Shown: one piece after another, positions 51,287-63,722 of the stretch | How the letters are laid out: each line of letters opens with the position of its first letter | Position numbering within the stretch: position 1 is the stretch's first letter | Assembly (NCBI GenBank): GCA_020055645.1 | Contig: CM034546.1 | Coordinates: 99,572,001 to 99,636,000, forward strand | Length of the DNA: 64,000 nt | Source of the DNA: Tomocerus qinae | Taxonomy: Eukaryota; Arthropoda; Collembola; Entomobryomorpha; Tomoceridae | Direction: 5' to 3' | Made by a program: the position numbers and the translations under genes | Notes under the pieces: model-generated | Told to the model about the DNA's origin: nothing | Databases searched by the model: none | Seen by the model: the letters and a program-made list of their open reading frames with translations, nothing else

Positions 51287-51459
51287 AGGTAGGATAGAGT
51301 GGAAGTTTCGTTTGTTTACTTTTACTGGCAGAAATACCCGCGAACATTATTATATATATAAACTCCACAGTCTATAGGTATATCTACATCCTTTCGCGGG
51401 GATTTCTACCACAAAAGTTATAACACAGAGTGAATGTAAACTTCCACTCTATCCTACCT
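51287..51459. repeat. Nested 173-bp inverted-repeat element inside the TIR transposon
   Basis: A 22-bp arm at 51287-51308 (AGGTAGGATAGAGTGGAAGT plus TT) is exactly inverted at 51438-51459, with a second inner palindrome around CCCGCGAA / TTCGCGGG. Confidence 0.75.
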
Positions 51460-51643
51460 TACTTATGACTCTACTGATTTTAGCAATATATTTTGGTGAG
51501 CCCCCCCTAGGTCAAATTTCTGGATACGTGCTTGAACTTTGGTATCATAGATGTTTCGGAATTAGATCTATCTCGTGAGTTGCTCTTAGAGCATTATTAT
51601 CAAAATAGCAGTGCACTGCCTTATTAGCCTTGGCGGTAACATC

Positions 51644-51953
51644 GGTTGGGTTGCTGCAAACGGGACGCGTACCCAAATTTTTCTAAGTATTTTCAAAACT
51701 AGTCGCTATTTGCCTCTTTTTTGACCTAACCTAATAAAATTGAAGCAATCAAACATTTATTATATTCATTTTTATTAGGTTAGGTTAGAAAAAAGGCAAA
51801 AATAGTGACGGGATGCTTAAAAAGTGATTATACACTGAAGAGTAAATTCGTCATTCTTACATTGGGAAAAGAACTTGGAAAAATTTGGGTACGATTTTGC
51901 ATTGGGAAAAAAATTAGAATTGCTTACTGCGTCCCGTTTGCAGCAACCCAACC
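51644..51953. repeat. Second nested foldback inside the TIR transposon
   Basis: A 25-bp arm at 51644-51668 (starts GGTTGGGTTGCTGCAAACGG) is exactly inverted at 51929-51953. A further inner pair (about 51699-51740 versus 51771-51809) carries CCTAACCTAAT / ATTAGGTTAGG. Confidence 0.75.
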
Positions 51954-52548
51954 CAACCGGTATCATCGGTAACGAAAATGCATTCAGTCGTTACCGATGT
52001 TACCGGTGGTGCTTGTACCTTGTTACCGTTGTTACCGATGTTACCGCTGTTACCGCTACTGATGTGTTACCGCTGGCCATTGGCGGTAACAACGGTAACA
52101 TCGGTAACAGCCAACCCGAGGCAGATCCCTATGGAAAAATGAAAAAATGAAAAGTGGGTGGGAAAGCTCGCCAATGACGTCAATTGGCGAGTGTGTATTT
52201 AAATAGGGATCCCCAAGTGGGGGGAATTAGGGATCGGCTGTTGTCATGTAAATTTTCCACTTATTTTCACTTGTTCCGAACCCCCAATAAATCGAACAAT
52301 CTGCCATTCCTTTTCTAAAATATTATATTCTATATTCCTTGGTAACAGCGGTAACGAGGTACCGCTGTCTAAATTCAGCCGTTGGATACTATGACTATAA
52401 TATTATTGCACATCGGGGTAGCGTCGGCAGCGTCGCTGATTTTGTTTGATGTGTTTGAAAATGTATGAATTTCTTCTAATACTCAGAATGTAAGAATAGA
52501 AGTATTATAAGTTGGATGGATTGAATCGAATAAAATTGCAATAATCAT

Positions 52549-53164
52549 TGAGTGGTATGAATAAGGTCTACCTTATGCTTTTACTTAAAGTTTTTGAAGT
52601 AAAAGGTTCCTTTGGTATGAATAAAAATATTAGCAATTACTTTTGCTTATGCTTAATCTAGGAGTAAAAGTATTTTCTAATTTTCATGAAGCATTTACTA
52701 CCGTTAGAAGTAAATACTACATTTTGGTATGAATAACATCTTGAATTTACTTCTACTTTGAGTATTTGCTTCAAAAATTTGAAGCTTCTCCGATAGCAAC
52801 TTCACCTTTTACTTCTCCACGCAAAAGAGTAGGATTAGTAGGATTCACGATTAATTTTCTAAAGTAACTCATAGATAACTCTGGCCGGTTACTTATATCC
52901 ATGACCACGAAATTGCATTTGTGAATTGAAGAGTATAGGTGTGATTCGTTGCTGGTCTCTGATTGGCTGAGTCATAGTAACCAAATTTTGACAAAATGAG
53001 AAGTAAATACTACAATTGCAAAGTATTTGCTTGACATTAAAAGTTTTCTTTTATTCATTCGATTTGAAGCAAATGCTTTTGCTTCTACCTTTTACTTCAA
53101 GTCTAGACCTTTTACTTCTACTTTTTACTTTGTAGTAAATACTTATTCTTATTCATACCACTCA
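52549..53164. mobile_element. 616-bp MITE-like element with 16-bp TIRs
   Basis: GAGTGGTATGAATAAG at the left end is exactly inverted at the right end, flanked by ATT on both sides (possible 3-bp target duplication). The interior is rich in TTTTACTTCTAC-like motifs and further inverted copies of GGTATGAATAA. No coding capacity. Confidence 0.7.
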
Positions 53165-53990
53165 TTAACCTACTATGCAATTTATCCAACATTTTTACAA
53201 AAGTGTCGCATTAATTTTTAAAAATCCTAAAGATGATATATTATTTAAATGATTTACAGGATTTTATTTAGATCCTGACAAGCACGTATGCAGAACTGAG
53301 TTTCGGAGGGGGCTAACTAAATTTCCAATAGATATTTTAAAGATATATTCGTACGTAGCGCGAAAATATTTGGCATTTTTTGAATGATCCTGATAATAAT
53401 TCAATATGATTTCATCTTTATGGTGCATTTGTTTGAAGGTGTGGTGTAATACATATTTATAACATTTATTCAGTATACATTATTATATTATTTTTGCTTT
53501 TTGCTGTAATATATAGTTTTAATTTTACAGTCCATTATATATTATTATCGTCTCTCGTCGTGAATGAATATATGTAGCAATAAATATAATATTATTACGT
53601 TAATACATTACATCTCTGGATATCCTTAAATCACGGGATGATTGATGATAAATGTTCTTTTCATTCATAGCACTTTCTTGTTCCTTTATCGGTTTCAGTA
53701 ATTATCATTAATTTTGTATCATCGTGAAATATAGTTACATAAATATTACTATTTGTATGCATATTGCATAAGGTTCACTGCACGTAACACGAACGCGTAA
53801 CAGACACGATCATTTACTGACTTACAACGTAATAATAACGTATAGTTCTAATGAGTATAAATATTTTAACTAGAACACGATATACTTAAGCTAATTGCTA
53901 CATTATCTGTTTGATTAACACATACAATATTAAATAAATATAATAAACTAAAGAAATCGAAAAAATAATGACACTAAACAACTCTAAGTT
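53165..53990. other. Intergenic, no gene seen
   Basis: AT-rich spacer between the element cluster and the 3' end of the E(z) gene. Confidence 0.5.
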
Positions 53991-56900
53991 CTAGAGCCTA
54001 GAGCCGAACGGAGATACACCAGCATCGTCAGCATCTGACTGAACCATTTTCATATGGCTAGATTTACAAGGAGGATGTTGATGCTGTATATGTGCAAGAA
54101 GTATTTTTCGCTTGCTTTTCCAATACTAAATAAACAAATTGAAATTCATTTGTATGCTAAATAAGTTACACGAAATAGAGTCGAAACAAAAAACTTGGGA
54201 TACCATTTTCGTAGTCATAAAACAGTTCTTCTCCAGAGTCGATATTTCTCTTTGCGTAGATTCCAATTCTATGATCTCCGTTAACAAGCATTCGTTTGGC
54301 AAAGCAATTAGGAGTTTTAGAAGAGTTTGCGAATCTCGTTTTATTCCCTTTCCGGGTAGCGTCAATAACGAAATGATCGTTCAATTCAAATAAAAATGTA
54401 TGCTGGACTTTATCGTAAACCAAGCCACGACGGTCTGCCTCTTCTTGCGACACGAGCTCACCTCTGTACTCGGAAATGAAATCATTTTTTTGGACCTCAT
54501 ATTTTAAGAAAATTCCCCAGCCAGAAACATCTGATGGTCCCCACAAAAGATGCTTATCTAATTAATAAAATGAGCAATTAAATATATTAAATTGAGAATA
54601 TTATTGTGGATGAGATGATAAAAATATGAATTTGTTGTTACCCAATTTTCGCTGAATATTTGCGTTTCTACACGTCATGTTATTGACATCAAATTCATGG
54701 GCGCCGCATCCAAAGCATAAATCAGGGTCGCACTAAAAACAAAAATCCCATAAATTATTCGTCGGAGCATATGATTCTGAAAGCTTCGAAAAAGCGTAAA
54801 GAAATCATACTTCTCTAGATGCAGCGAAACAAATGCAACGTTTTGAATCGCAGGTGCTGGTACAACGACAGCCCGGAAAGCGATTTATGCCTGTAGAGCA
54901 AAATGTGCTGGGTAAGTGCCTAAAGTAAGTAAGTGGTATATACTATATTATTGAGGCAGGTAAAGGTTAGCTTACAATTGAGTGAACAGGTACAAAACTT
55001 TTCGCAAGCGGTTTTATTTTTCCTACATTTGCAATCCATATCGCATTCGCCTCCATCTTCATGTATACATGGAACAAATCGTGCAGGAAGTTCCCCCATT
55101 GAAGACCCTTTATCGAGGTCTGTGGGTAATGGGTGCTTTTCAGCCTTTTTGAAATTATTTATCCAACGCCTGGTACCTCTTCTCTTTGAAGCCGAATTAG
55201 TTTTAGCTTGAACAACACTAGCATATTTTTTGCTTCGCTTACGAACTTTCTCAAGAACTGTTCCAGCCTTATCATTTTCTCGGGTACTATCTTCAGTTTT
55301 TGCGAATTCAAATACCTATGAAGTACATTGTAAAATTGACCCCAAATTAGATACATTAAGAGTAATTTTTTGCCTCTAAGTGAAGTAAAACGTGACTCAC
55401 TTCTCTGCAGTTTTTGGTAACAATAATATCCGCAATAGCACAATAATTTTTCTGAAAAGGCTCCTTCAAAGAGCGAAACAAAGATCGCTCTGAAGGACTC
55501 CAATCCTTTCGGATCTCTTGGCAAGGTTTGTTCGATACAAAGATCAGTTCCTTTTTCCTCCAACAATTTGCAGTTTGGCATTCTCCAAATACTTGCTCAA
55601 GAGCAGCGGGCGTCTTTTTCAGATATTTAGAATCTACATGATCTTCCTCAGCTAAAAAGATAATTTGATCAGATCAATCCGTTCAATAAATACCAGAAAT
55701 ATAGTTTTTGTAATCACCATGTTGTTGGCAGTCATATTTATAGCAACGTCGGCAGAAAAGCGAATGGTAAGAACAAAGACTCGATTCCCTAGGTAAGGAC
55801 TTGGAAAGCACCCCATCAATATTTGGAACAGGAATTGGAGATCTGTGGATATTACTCGTAGGAACTTCAGTGGCATTTTTTCGCATTAAGGTTTCATATC
55901 TATACATGATTTGATGGTGAAATTAAAACGGTAACAATGATAATAAAGTATGCATAAGAGTTAAGACAAATAGTGAAATGTCTTTTACTGACCTTTGCTT
56001 TAACTCTATATCAGTTCCAATGCCTTTGAAAGCCTTTGAGATTGCTAAAAATACTAGAGTCGATGGAATTTCATCAGAAATTCCCGTTTTACAAGCGTCA
56101 TCTTTAGTCTGTTTTTCTGGAAGGGGCTTTTTCTTCCGAGGCTTTCGGACAGTGGCAGTAGAAACTGTATTGCTCTCTTCGCTGCTGTCAATGCCGTCTT
56201 TATCTTCAATTTCTTTACTTTGTTTCCTGGTACGTTTTTTACTCACCTCTGATACTCGAGAAACAATAGAGATAAGGTGTTCATCTTGCAATTCGTTTTT
56301 CTTTTCGTGATGTTCTTGGTGAACTTTTCCTTTGTAATGTCCAACGACCTCGTCAAGGAATCTCAAATCTCTTTCAATAACATGGTCACCCAGAAATGGA
56401 ATGTTCGTCAGATATTTCCCATCTTCAACTTGTATATTAAATGGGATTGATGTCCAGTCGAGTACAGGAGGGATAGACGCCAAAGCCGGTATAGTTATGA
56501 TGGGTGTGGAATTCTTTTTGGCAGGCAATTCCATCTTTTCTTCGTCAAAAATTTCTATGCTGGCATGATTGGTACAGAAATTGGACGTGTTACAATACTC
56601 GTATCCCTCCCTTGGACTTTTTTCAGTAATATTTGTTTTCTCCAAAGTCCAAATGGCATCAGAGGGCTTAATATTTTGATTAGTTTCCTCTGAAAATCAA
56701 AACGTGTACACAAATTCAATTAACATATTAATGTTTACAGAATTTAAAAATATTATATACAACAAATAATTACCAACAAGTGCTAGATTATCTTGCCATA
56801 AATTCTTTATCTGTTTCTTTCTGAGATCGCTCTCCTTCTTGCATATTTCGTCGTAGACTTTCCTGGCAGTGCGTATCATGTTTCCCAGTACTTCCTCTTT

Positions 56901-57046
56901 CTTCTGCATTTTCATGTGTGTCTGCTGTCGCTCGGATTTACGTACTGCAGTAGTCGGGTTGCTAAAGTTTGTAGGACAAGAAGATGGAACAGAGTAATCC
57001 TTGTCCATGTAGTATTTGCGTAATGTTTTCTCATCTGACTTCATAT
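53991..57046 (-). CDS. E(z): Enhancer of zeste (EZH) histone H3K27 methyltransferase with altered catalytic motif
   Basis: Coding exons: 57044-56774 (acceptor edge 57046), 56689-55993, 55899-55718, 55651-55401, 55315-54976, 54890-54811, 54732-54642, 54557 to about 54204, plus an uncertain last exon from 54125 (end 54064 or 53991). Phases agree through exon 8; about 775 aa, like fly and human E(z). The N-terminal region binds EED and SUZ12 in PRC2. Then [11 protein letters not shown] (about 370), a SANT domain ([11 protein letters not shown]), the CXC Zn-cluster (CDMDCKC to [11 protein letters not shown]) and the SET domain ([39 protein letters not shown]). The SET motif RFANHS..PNC reads [11 protein letters not shown] (715-721), with Ser where EZH2 has catalytic-site His689; Cys642 is Arg. 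It is thus probably weakened or inactive, perhaps a paralogue of a normal copy elsewhere (inference). A 5' non-coding exon ends at donor 57827. Confidence 0.9.
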
Positions 57047-59600
57047 CTGAAGATGTGTGCAAACCAAAAATGAATTTTTACGTTAACATATGCTAACTTT
57101 AGCTCTAAAAACAAATAAATAAATAAACAAAACGACACAATGACCTCTACATCCTATCTGCAAATAATACGCAACGCTTTTGTTAAATTGCCAATATTGT
57201 GCCAATCTCCTATATCTATACGCTTTGTCTTTGTCACTACTATACGTTTAGCGAAACAATATCCATCCATATCCATTAACTATTGTATCAACCTGTTCAC
57301 GAAATATTTACACATATCCAACACTATATACGACTTAATATATATAAAAAATAAAGTCATAAATAGCACAGCCGAGTGTTCACAAGCAAAAAAGCCCTCA
57401 ATTACGGATGTAAATTTTTGCGCAGGCAATTAAAAACTTTTATGTGCGTGCATGCATGCATACTATATTCTTGTCATCATGAGAGGATTCATGCCATTAC
57501 TATTTACAACACCATCATTGTGCCAAATGCAGTGTACCACCAAGTTAATCTTAAGCACAGAGTGCAATATTAATTCAGTAGTTCAGTTGTCAATTTAATT
57601 TTGTGCAGTGCAGCACAATACCAAAACAAATGTTGACATCAAAAGAGATTACCTATAAGTACTAATTACTAAATGTCATGCAACATGCAATTTTGAGAAA
57701 ACAACTTCCATTATCACCTATATGACAAAAACACAAACTTTCAAATTTATATATAAACGATAAAATTTAGGCATCTGTCCCAATGCTAAAATTTATCTTA
57801 CAAATGGGTGACAATATTTTAGCTTACCTGATTATCTGTAATTGTATTCACACAAGTACTTACAATTGACAAATGTTTTATGAGTAGCAAGCGACATGAA
57901 ATTTTGTGAACAAACTTTTTGGTTTGGTTAGATTAGTGATGTGAGTGGTGAAAATGGGTATTAGATGATGACGTGACGTGTAAGTTTTTACAGTAAACAA
58001 AGAATCTATTAATAATATGATTGAGATCACAATCCATTATGAAATATATAATACACGACAAAATATTATAGAATTAAATGATTACATTTTCAACAAAGTC
58101 TGGAGATGGAATGTCAGTCGCAAACAAGATGATGACGACTGCAAAAAATATTTGTGTATTCCCCTTGCACATCACTGGTTTATAACGAATCACTTACTTA
58201 GCACTACTGTTGTGTGCGTAGCTTTCGTTTATTGCCAAACTATACCTATAAAATGTCTATAATGTGCTTGTTTTTATTGCTCACTGTGTACAGTACCTGT
58301 CTTGAAAATTGCATATCTCTACGAAAGTTTGATAGGTTTTCTTGAAAATATAATCAACAGTATATATAAAACGATATTTTATTGCTTGTTTTCCATAATA
58401 ACTCTGCCTTTGTGTATGTACTTATGAATATCTATGTAATGCGGTATAATCTAGGTGAGTTAGCGTAGACAATTGTATCTCTTGGTATATGAATACAGCC
58501 GTATATCTATAAGTGTTATGCTACTGGTAATAAAATTGTAAATATCTGCTAACAATAGTAACATAACTACCTACTTAACCCGAGCACCGATCGTCAAGTG
58601 AAAAACCTATGAAGTATGTTAAAAGAAGACTACGTCGTTGCATGAATTTATCGATTGATCTAGTTTCTCTCCCGCTTTCTTGCTCGGGAATACCCACTAC
58701 TCTCCCGACTCACGTCCTGTTCCCGAATCGGCACTTTGTCCAATCCAATTCTACTTATGTAAATGTACTCTATGTATCATGCTTGTGTACGTGGGATCCG
58801 CAAAAGAGGGGACTATAATTTATCTACGAATTTGCAAATGTTAGCAATATATTAATAGTACACATTTCTAGGTAAGAAAGCATCACTTTTACTATTTTCA
58901 TAGGTAAAGAATAGTAGACAGGATAGGTTACTACATAATAGGGTGCTATATTCTATAAATATATACCATTATTGTTATAGCTGCAAATTATATATCCAAA
59001 ATTACAGTTGGCTATACGGAGTGAGTATATTTAGGTGTTTTATGTATCAAGCTCATGTTTTATGTACGCATCCAAACTTCTTTCCATATCCTAAAGATTG
59101 TTATGCTCATCCTGCCATTATAAACATGACAAGCAGCATAGCAAATGCTAATAGCTATGCCATGTGAAGCTTACTGATGTAGCACTTTTATTGGCACATT
59201 CTAGGATGCCATTTTAATTATAAGAAATGCCGACTGTATGACAAATAGTAAACATATACGTGTATTAATTATGACTCACTTTGACCATAGCCTATTACAG
59301 TTACTTTTTTATTTCATGACGAATCTACATCAGACACTTTAATGTGTAAAAGGTTTGTTACTTTTAATTGAAGGTAATCCATTTTTATAACGTTGTTAAA
59401 ATACTAGCACATTATCAACTTTTAGAGACTTACGAATAAGTACATTCGTTTGGTAGACAAATATTGGTCGAAATAGAACGATGTTTTCTCAGGACCAATT
59501 AGTAAATTCAATTAGATAATTAGTCACAAAAATACTGTATATATAGCGACTGCATTCACTGGGATTCACAATAAGATTCATGAAGATGATACACATTGAA
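57047..59600. other. E(z) upstream region, 5' non-coding exon and intergenic spacer
   Basis: A minus-strand donor ATAATCAG|GTAAGCT at 57821-57828 is a good candidate for the end of a 5' untranslated exon of E(z) that would splice to 57046. The rest, to the AK7 3' end, is AT-rich with no supported gene. Confidence 0.45.
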
Positions 59601-62600
59601 TCATTGGTTTAGCAAACTTTCCCCGGTAGGATTGATCCCTCCTGGATTGTTTTGGAAGAGAAATTCGGCCTGCGAAAAAAATTATTAAGCAACTAAAGCA
59701 ATTTCAGTTTCCCTGATTGATCTATTTTAATAAAAATTCTTTGAACTCTATGCATTATTTTCTTTGTCAAAATAAATTAATTTTCCATAAATATTTTTCT
59801 CTGTGATAAATATTTATATTCCCTGGAAAATTTCTTGTTATGGGTAGAAAATATTTTCACCAGAAGAATAAATTAACTTTACATAAAAATGTTTTAATTG
59901 GGAAAATGAACAAATTTGGTGAAAAATGTAAATATTTGCTATGAAAAAGTTACTTCTTATCTTAAGAAAATACTTTCGCTTTCTAAAACTAAAACGAAGC
60001 TTAAAAAGAAAAAACTAACCAGAAAGTCAAGTGGATCTTGAGGACGAGCACGAGTTACTTCCACCAGGGCTTTAGTTAAAGTTGGGACAACGTGGGCCAT
60101 AAGATAGTGACGAAGAGGTATCAACGAAGCTTCTTCTTTCTCGAATTCTTCTCTTTTCACTTTCGCTAATTTTTCCATCTACATAGATTTAAGGGCAAAC
60201 GTGTGACACCAAAGGAAAGTTTATACTATTAATCAATGCTATTTGTATTACCAATTTGTTCTTACCCACAACTGTATATTCTTGCGTCTTTCTTCCAATT
60301 CCATTGATTCTATGTGAGCCAGATCTTCTTTCTCCTTAAGATCCACAGTTTTTTGCTCGAAAGTTTGTGCGTTTTTTAAAGCCTTTTCTTCTTCCACGGT
60401 CAATCCTTTCATTACAAACACAACGATCATTAATCCATGATGTATAATAATATTATGCTATACCTACTATTCAAAGGTATTTCCGTTCTTCGCTTTTTCT
60501 TACCATAATTTCTAGGTTTCCCCAGCATATTAGAAATTCTAAACACAGTAGACTGCATCATTTGACTTTTATCCATTTCAACATCAACAGGGAAGTATAA
60601 AATCTCTTGTTCATCCATGAAATATTGAAATGATGATTCGTAATCGCTATTTCTTTCTTTGTACTCTTGAAGTACTTGCGGAAAATTTGCCTCTGTATGT
60701 CTTTCATCTAACTGCGAAGATGGCATCGCTTGTAGATGTTGAATTAGATATTCATCGCTTGCTTCAAAAACGCTAACATGATCTTTTGAACCAAAAAATA
60801 TATATTTACAGCGATGGGCACCCCCTTTTCGAAAATAAACAAATGAAGGTATCATAACGAACTTTACCAGGCATAAAACGGGAATCCAACAAACTGTTTG
60901 ATGAATCTGTAAAAAACAATTTATCTCTCACTAATGCTCATCATAAAGTCATTACAAGCTTTAGAACCAAATAACCTTCCCCTTCACCGTCATCTTCCTT
61001 TTCAGTTTCCTCATCATCATCTCTGTCTTTGTAAAGTAGATACACACCTTGATCATAGTTTTCAGGAAAACCATCTAAAACCCACCCTTGATTTTTGCAT
61101 TGATTACTCTGTAGACGATACTTCACCAATCTGTTCATACAAATTACAAAACTCAACTCAATAACTACATAGAGATTTGTTGTAGTGCCAACACAATGAC
61201 CAACTTTATAAAAACTTCATCGCTGACGAATCCGTTTTCGACTTCTGATTCATCCACTTCAAACAAAATGCTTTTTGCTACTTCTCTAGCGGTCTCTTCA
61301 CGATCCAAATCAACACCACCTATATCTGATTCTGGTTGATCTCCGGCGATTTCTCTCTTTTCTCAAAATAATTTTTCATTTCAATACACAATCAAATCAG
61401 AAAGAGTCGCTTAGAAATTGAAAATTGTACAATAAAATGAATTCTCTTACTAGTATTTCAATAGTGGATTCGATAATCTCTTTTTTGGTGAAATGATTGA
61501 GCTGTGTAATTAAGTCATTGAATTAATATTGCCCAATTTTAGAACTTAAATTATGCACTTTTACTCAAGCTAATATAGATGGTAATTTATTATAATCATT
61601 AAAAGTCAGCTCAAGTCATTACCCGGTATAAATCTGAGATCTGTCTTCCCACGAAGGACTTCCCAGAACCAGGCGAACCAATTATTATAACTTTCAGAGG
61701 CTGTAAAAATGTAAGTTAGAAAATAAAGAGCTAAATCTACTTGAATGGTTAATTAAACTTTAAACTTAAATATTTTACAGATTACCTCAAGATTCCGTCC
61801 TTTTCTATATTCAGTTGAAACCTTTTCAATCATTTCAGCAAACCCTACCAGCAAAAATGCACAATATTAATTTAATATTCACTGTAAGTGCAAATAGCGT
61901 AATTAAGTGGGGCAAAACTGGGCCGCATATATTATTATACTGTATATCATAAAACTAAATTACCCCCAGACGCCTCTGGCTCAATGTTAAGTTCATCTCT
62001 ACAAAATGTCGATACTATGTTCAAATTTAAGAGAAGTTGATCTGCTTGAAAACCCTGTTTATATTTAAATTAAAAATTTTACCTAAATCAAGTCAAGTCA
62101 AATATACATAAATGGTAACAATAAACGAGTACCATCATCTCCCTATTGAAATATATTTCCGATTCTGGAAGTCTCTCAACTCTTCCTGTGCCAAGACTGT
62201 CACTTATGACCTGGACAAGAATTTTTTTAAAGTCATAAAATAAATCTCAGTAATAAAATCAGGATGTGATCGGTAATGTTTTCTGATTTTACCTTAGCCA
62301 GTTGATCTTGTTTACATAGTACAGGGTCGGCTGCAATTATGTAACGTTGCTTTTTGGGACTTTTGTCTATAATCTTCTGAATAATCCTAAAAATATCATG
62401 TTAATTATTTTACTTTTAGAATTTTAAAGGTTTCATTTCTAAGGTCTCTGTCTTAAGGGGTTATAAACACTTACGCAGCAAGATCTTTAATGTAGACAGT
62501 GGGAATAGTGTTTTTCCCAGTGCCATATATGGGAAGATATTTAGCATTATGCCATGCACTTTTGAACCAGTGGTGAAGAGGGGATTGCTCTTCACCATAA

Positions 62601-63722
62601 ACAGAACCAGCTCCAACCACGTAGGCTTTCAGCATGCCTCCCGTCTACACAAAATAAACTGCTTTAAAGAAAATATAAAATTGCTAATATAAAATTGTAA
62701 AAATTAATTTACCATTTTCCCAGAAGCCACTACGTATCTCTCTAACAATTGAAGTTGACGGTACAATGGTCTTGTTCTTCGTCGACGGTAATCATCTTCA
62801 GTAAAGGGTGCTCCACTAGCCTTAAAACCATTAATATTTTACTCCATAACCAAAAATTTAATGTGAAATCTACTTTTTTAATTGATATTGATTTTTTACT
62901 CGGGGCTTTGTATGTGACCAAGTGTGAAGAGTAGATACCAAAATCAACAATCTTCGTGTAGCAAAAGTGGGCACCCTGGCACGAAGTGCTGAAACAAAAT
63001 TGAATATCTCCAAAGCATGAAAATTGAATTTTTAAGGTCTTTGTTTAAAAATGTGACCGAGAAATCTGAAAACCCATTCTAAATCTATTATTAGGTTCTT
63101 AATTCATACCATCACAAACTGATCGAATTTCATCGATCCTTTCCTGCGATATATCTTCGGTAATGTCGTAAATAATTACGCTACATTTTACAGCTTCTTT
63201 GATATACGCATCAAAATCCTCATTTCTCATCACTGCCCATAGAAATTGTGGAATTGGATTCTTTTTGTCCTGTTAACAAGTAAATAAATTGATAAGCTTT
63301 TTATTAATGTAAATTTTATTTATATTGCTATATTATATGCACCTTAATGGTACCGAGCACTTTCCAATATGCACGCAATCCGTCTTCTCCTTCTACTTCC
63401 TCAACTTCCTCGTCATCATCTTTGTCAATTGGAGTAATGTGCTTTTCACTCAAAAACTGCGATGTAAAAAAGCAAATTAATTATCATAAAACTCGAAATG
63501 CCCTCTTCAAAAATATGATTCTTTAAGTAGCTTGACCTGTCCCACAAATTTCCCAATGTAACCATCCACATTATTTATTAGTACAGCTTCTGGGTCAATA
63601 AAATCCTTCACTTTGTCCACGGGAATCACGACATCTCCTATTGAAAATCCGTCGGGCAACTTATCCTCTTCGTCGGATTCATAATTGTCTTCTCCCTCCG
63701 ATTGATCATCGCCGTTATTCAT
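59601..63722 (-). CDS. AK7: Adenylate kinase 7, 19 exons, 756 aa
   Basis: Exons: 63722-63537, 63456-63343, 63269-63110, 62988-62900, 62820-62713, 62644-62475, 62386-62293, 62210-62133, 62054-61964, 61844-61786, 61700-61623, 61501-61451, 61356-61205, 61130-60976, 60906-60868, 60782-60504, 60405-60266, 60178-60020, 59669-59601. The N-terminal half is an NAD-epimerase-like Rossmann domain (LILVSTLHTW, GAPFTEDDYRRRR, YVVGAGSVYGEEQSP). The adenylate kinase domain follows: P-loop IIGSPGSGKS (about 389-398), GWVLDGFPENYDQ (AMP/lid region) and an acidic lid insertion. The C-terminus has the Dpy-30 motif (LRHYLMAHVVP, RPQDPLDFLAEFLF). Domain order and length match AK7 (human 723 aa), which interconverts AMP, ADP and ATP in motile cilia and sperm flagella (family knowledge). 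Start ATG at 63722 precedes an acidic stretch. Confidence 0.95.

Larger units (their letters stand above)
51136..52380. mobile_element. 1245-bp non-autonomous DNA transposon, 40-bp perfect TIRs, 9-bp TSD
   Basis: The TIR begins GGCTGAATTTAGACAGCGG; 51136-51175 is the exact reverse complement of 52341-52380. The 9-bp direct repeat GTTGGATAC lies immediately outside both ends (51127-51135 and 52381-52389). A 9-bp duplication fits Mutator-like elements (family knowledge). The interior has many GTTACCG repeats and nested palindromes but no transposase frame, so it would need help in trans. The intact ends suggest recent insertion. Confidence 0.9.

Noticed and set aside
55159-55581. Long minus-strand open frame starting [10 protein letters not shown]
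   Set aside because: It is an out-of-frame shadow of E(z) exons 4-5; the SANT domain is in another frame of the same exon.
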